Assembly: GCF_002443255.2 (NCBI RefSeq) | Contig: NW_019211456.1 | Location: forward strand, 33,415,341 to 33,479,340 | DNA length: 64,000 bases | Source of the DNA: Varroa destructor | Taxonomy: Eukaryota > Arthropoda > Arachnida > Mesostigmata > Varroidae | Direction of reading: 5' to 3' | Shown: positions 63,726-64,000 of the stretch, in pieces | How the letters are laid out: each line of letters begins with the position of its first letter | Position numbering within the stretch: the first letter of the stretch is position 1 | Translations under genes and position numbers: made by a program | The notes under the pieces: generated by a model | Told to the model about the DNA's origin: nothing | Databases searched by the model: none | The model's input: only the letters and a program-made list of their open reading frames with translations

Positions 63726-64000
63726 TGGTGAGAGTTACTGAAAATAAAATTATTTACATGCAGGGTGAATCTTTGCTTATTCTTAAACGGTTCAATAATC
63801 AGAGCTTTGCTTAGTGCACCTCAACATTATTAATTTTTCATGAGTTAGCCCATGATCTAAGGGATGTTGGGCCACTAACGATTGAACTTTATGAACAACT
63901 TATATCGCATGTTATCATACTTAAATTTGTCACGCAGTTCGAGAAGTTGTCTTTGATGAAAAACAAACGTAATTCGTAAAGACAGCTCCGATAGTCAAGA
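63726..64000. other. 5' flank of synergin gamma
   Basis: A 3' splice acceptor (TATTTTCAG, just upstream on the minus strand of the start exon) shows that a 5' UTR exon lies further right, inside or beyond the window. Confidence 0.5.

Noticed and set aside
1..64000. Bacterial-type systems, CRISPR arrays or operons
   Set aside because: Gene structure is eukaryotic throughout, with introns and poly(A) signals; no regularly spaced direct repeats were seen.

Overview
This 64 kb window is nuclear DNA of an animal. It is AT-rich, its genes are split by GT-AG introns of 69 bp to about 3 kb, intergenic DNA is long and poor in genes, and the recognisable products are metazoan: Sec-containing selenophosphate synthetase, XK-related membrane proteins, AP-2 mu and synergin gamma. 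An arthropod is most likely. A chelicerate (tick or mite) is my guess from overall gene style and is not proven here.

Layout. 0.5-2.0 kb (-): two 5' exons of a secreted strictosidine-synthase/APMAP/hemomucin-like gene that runs off the left edge. 6.5-11.5 kb (-): two tandem, divergent XK-related (CED-8-like) multi-pass membrane proteins. 13.0-17.4 kb (+): selenophosphate synthetase 2, rebuilt here from seven exons, with an in-frame UGA (Sec) codon in exon 1 and a SECIS element in the 3' UTR. 18.3-20.0 kb (-): a zinc-finger protein. 28.2-36.9 kb (-): a secreted histidine acid phosphatase in at least ten exons, with signal peptide, RHG and HD catalytic motifs; one exon near the C-terminus was not found. 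43.1-43.6 kb (+): a small two-exon gene of unknown function. 48.3-50.6 kb (-): ribosomal protein eL22, with a likely C/D-box snoRNA in its first intron. 51.5 kb (-): an orphan last exon. 53.2-55.0 kb (+): AP-2 complex subunit mu. 59.4-63.7 kb (-): synergin gamma, rebuilt from five exons with an EH domain and two DFxDF-type adaptor motifs.

Functional themes. Two clathrin-adaptor genes (AP-2 mu and the AP-1 ligand synergin gamma) lie tail to tail at the right end. The selenophosphate synthetase makes the selenium donor needed for its own synthesis. The long spaces (20-28, 37-43, 43.6-48.3 and 55-59 kb) hold no gene that I can support, only simple repeats, an exact 46-nt hairpin, a G-rich tract, a purine-rich stretch and possible gene or transposon remnants.

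All exon boundaries were read by eye from splice signals, reading phase and family similarity. No alignment or transcript data were available.
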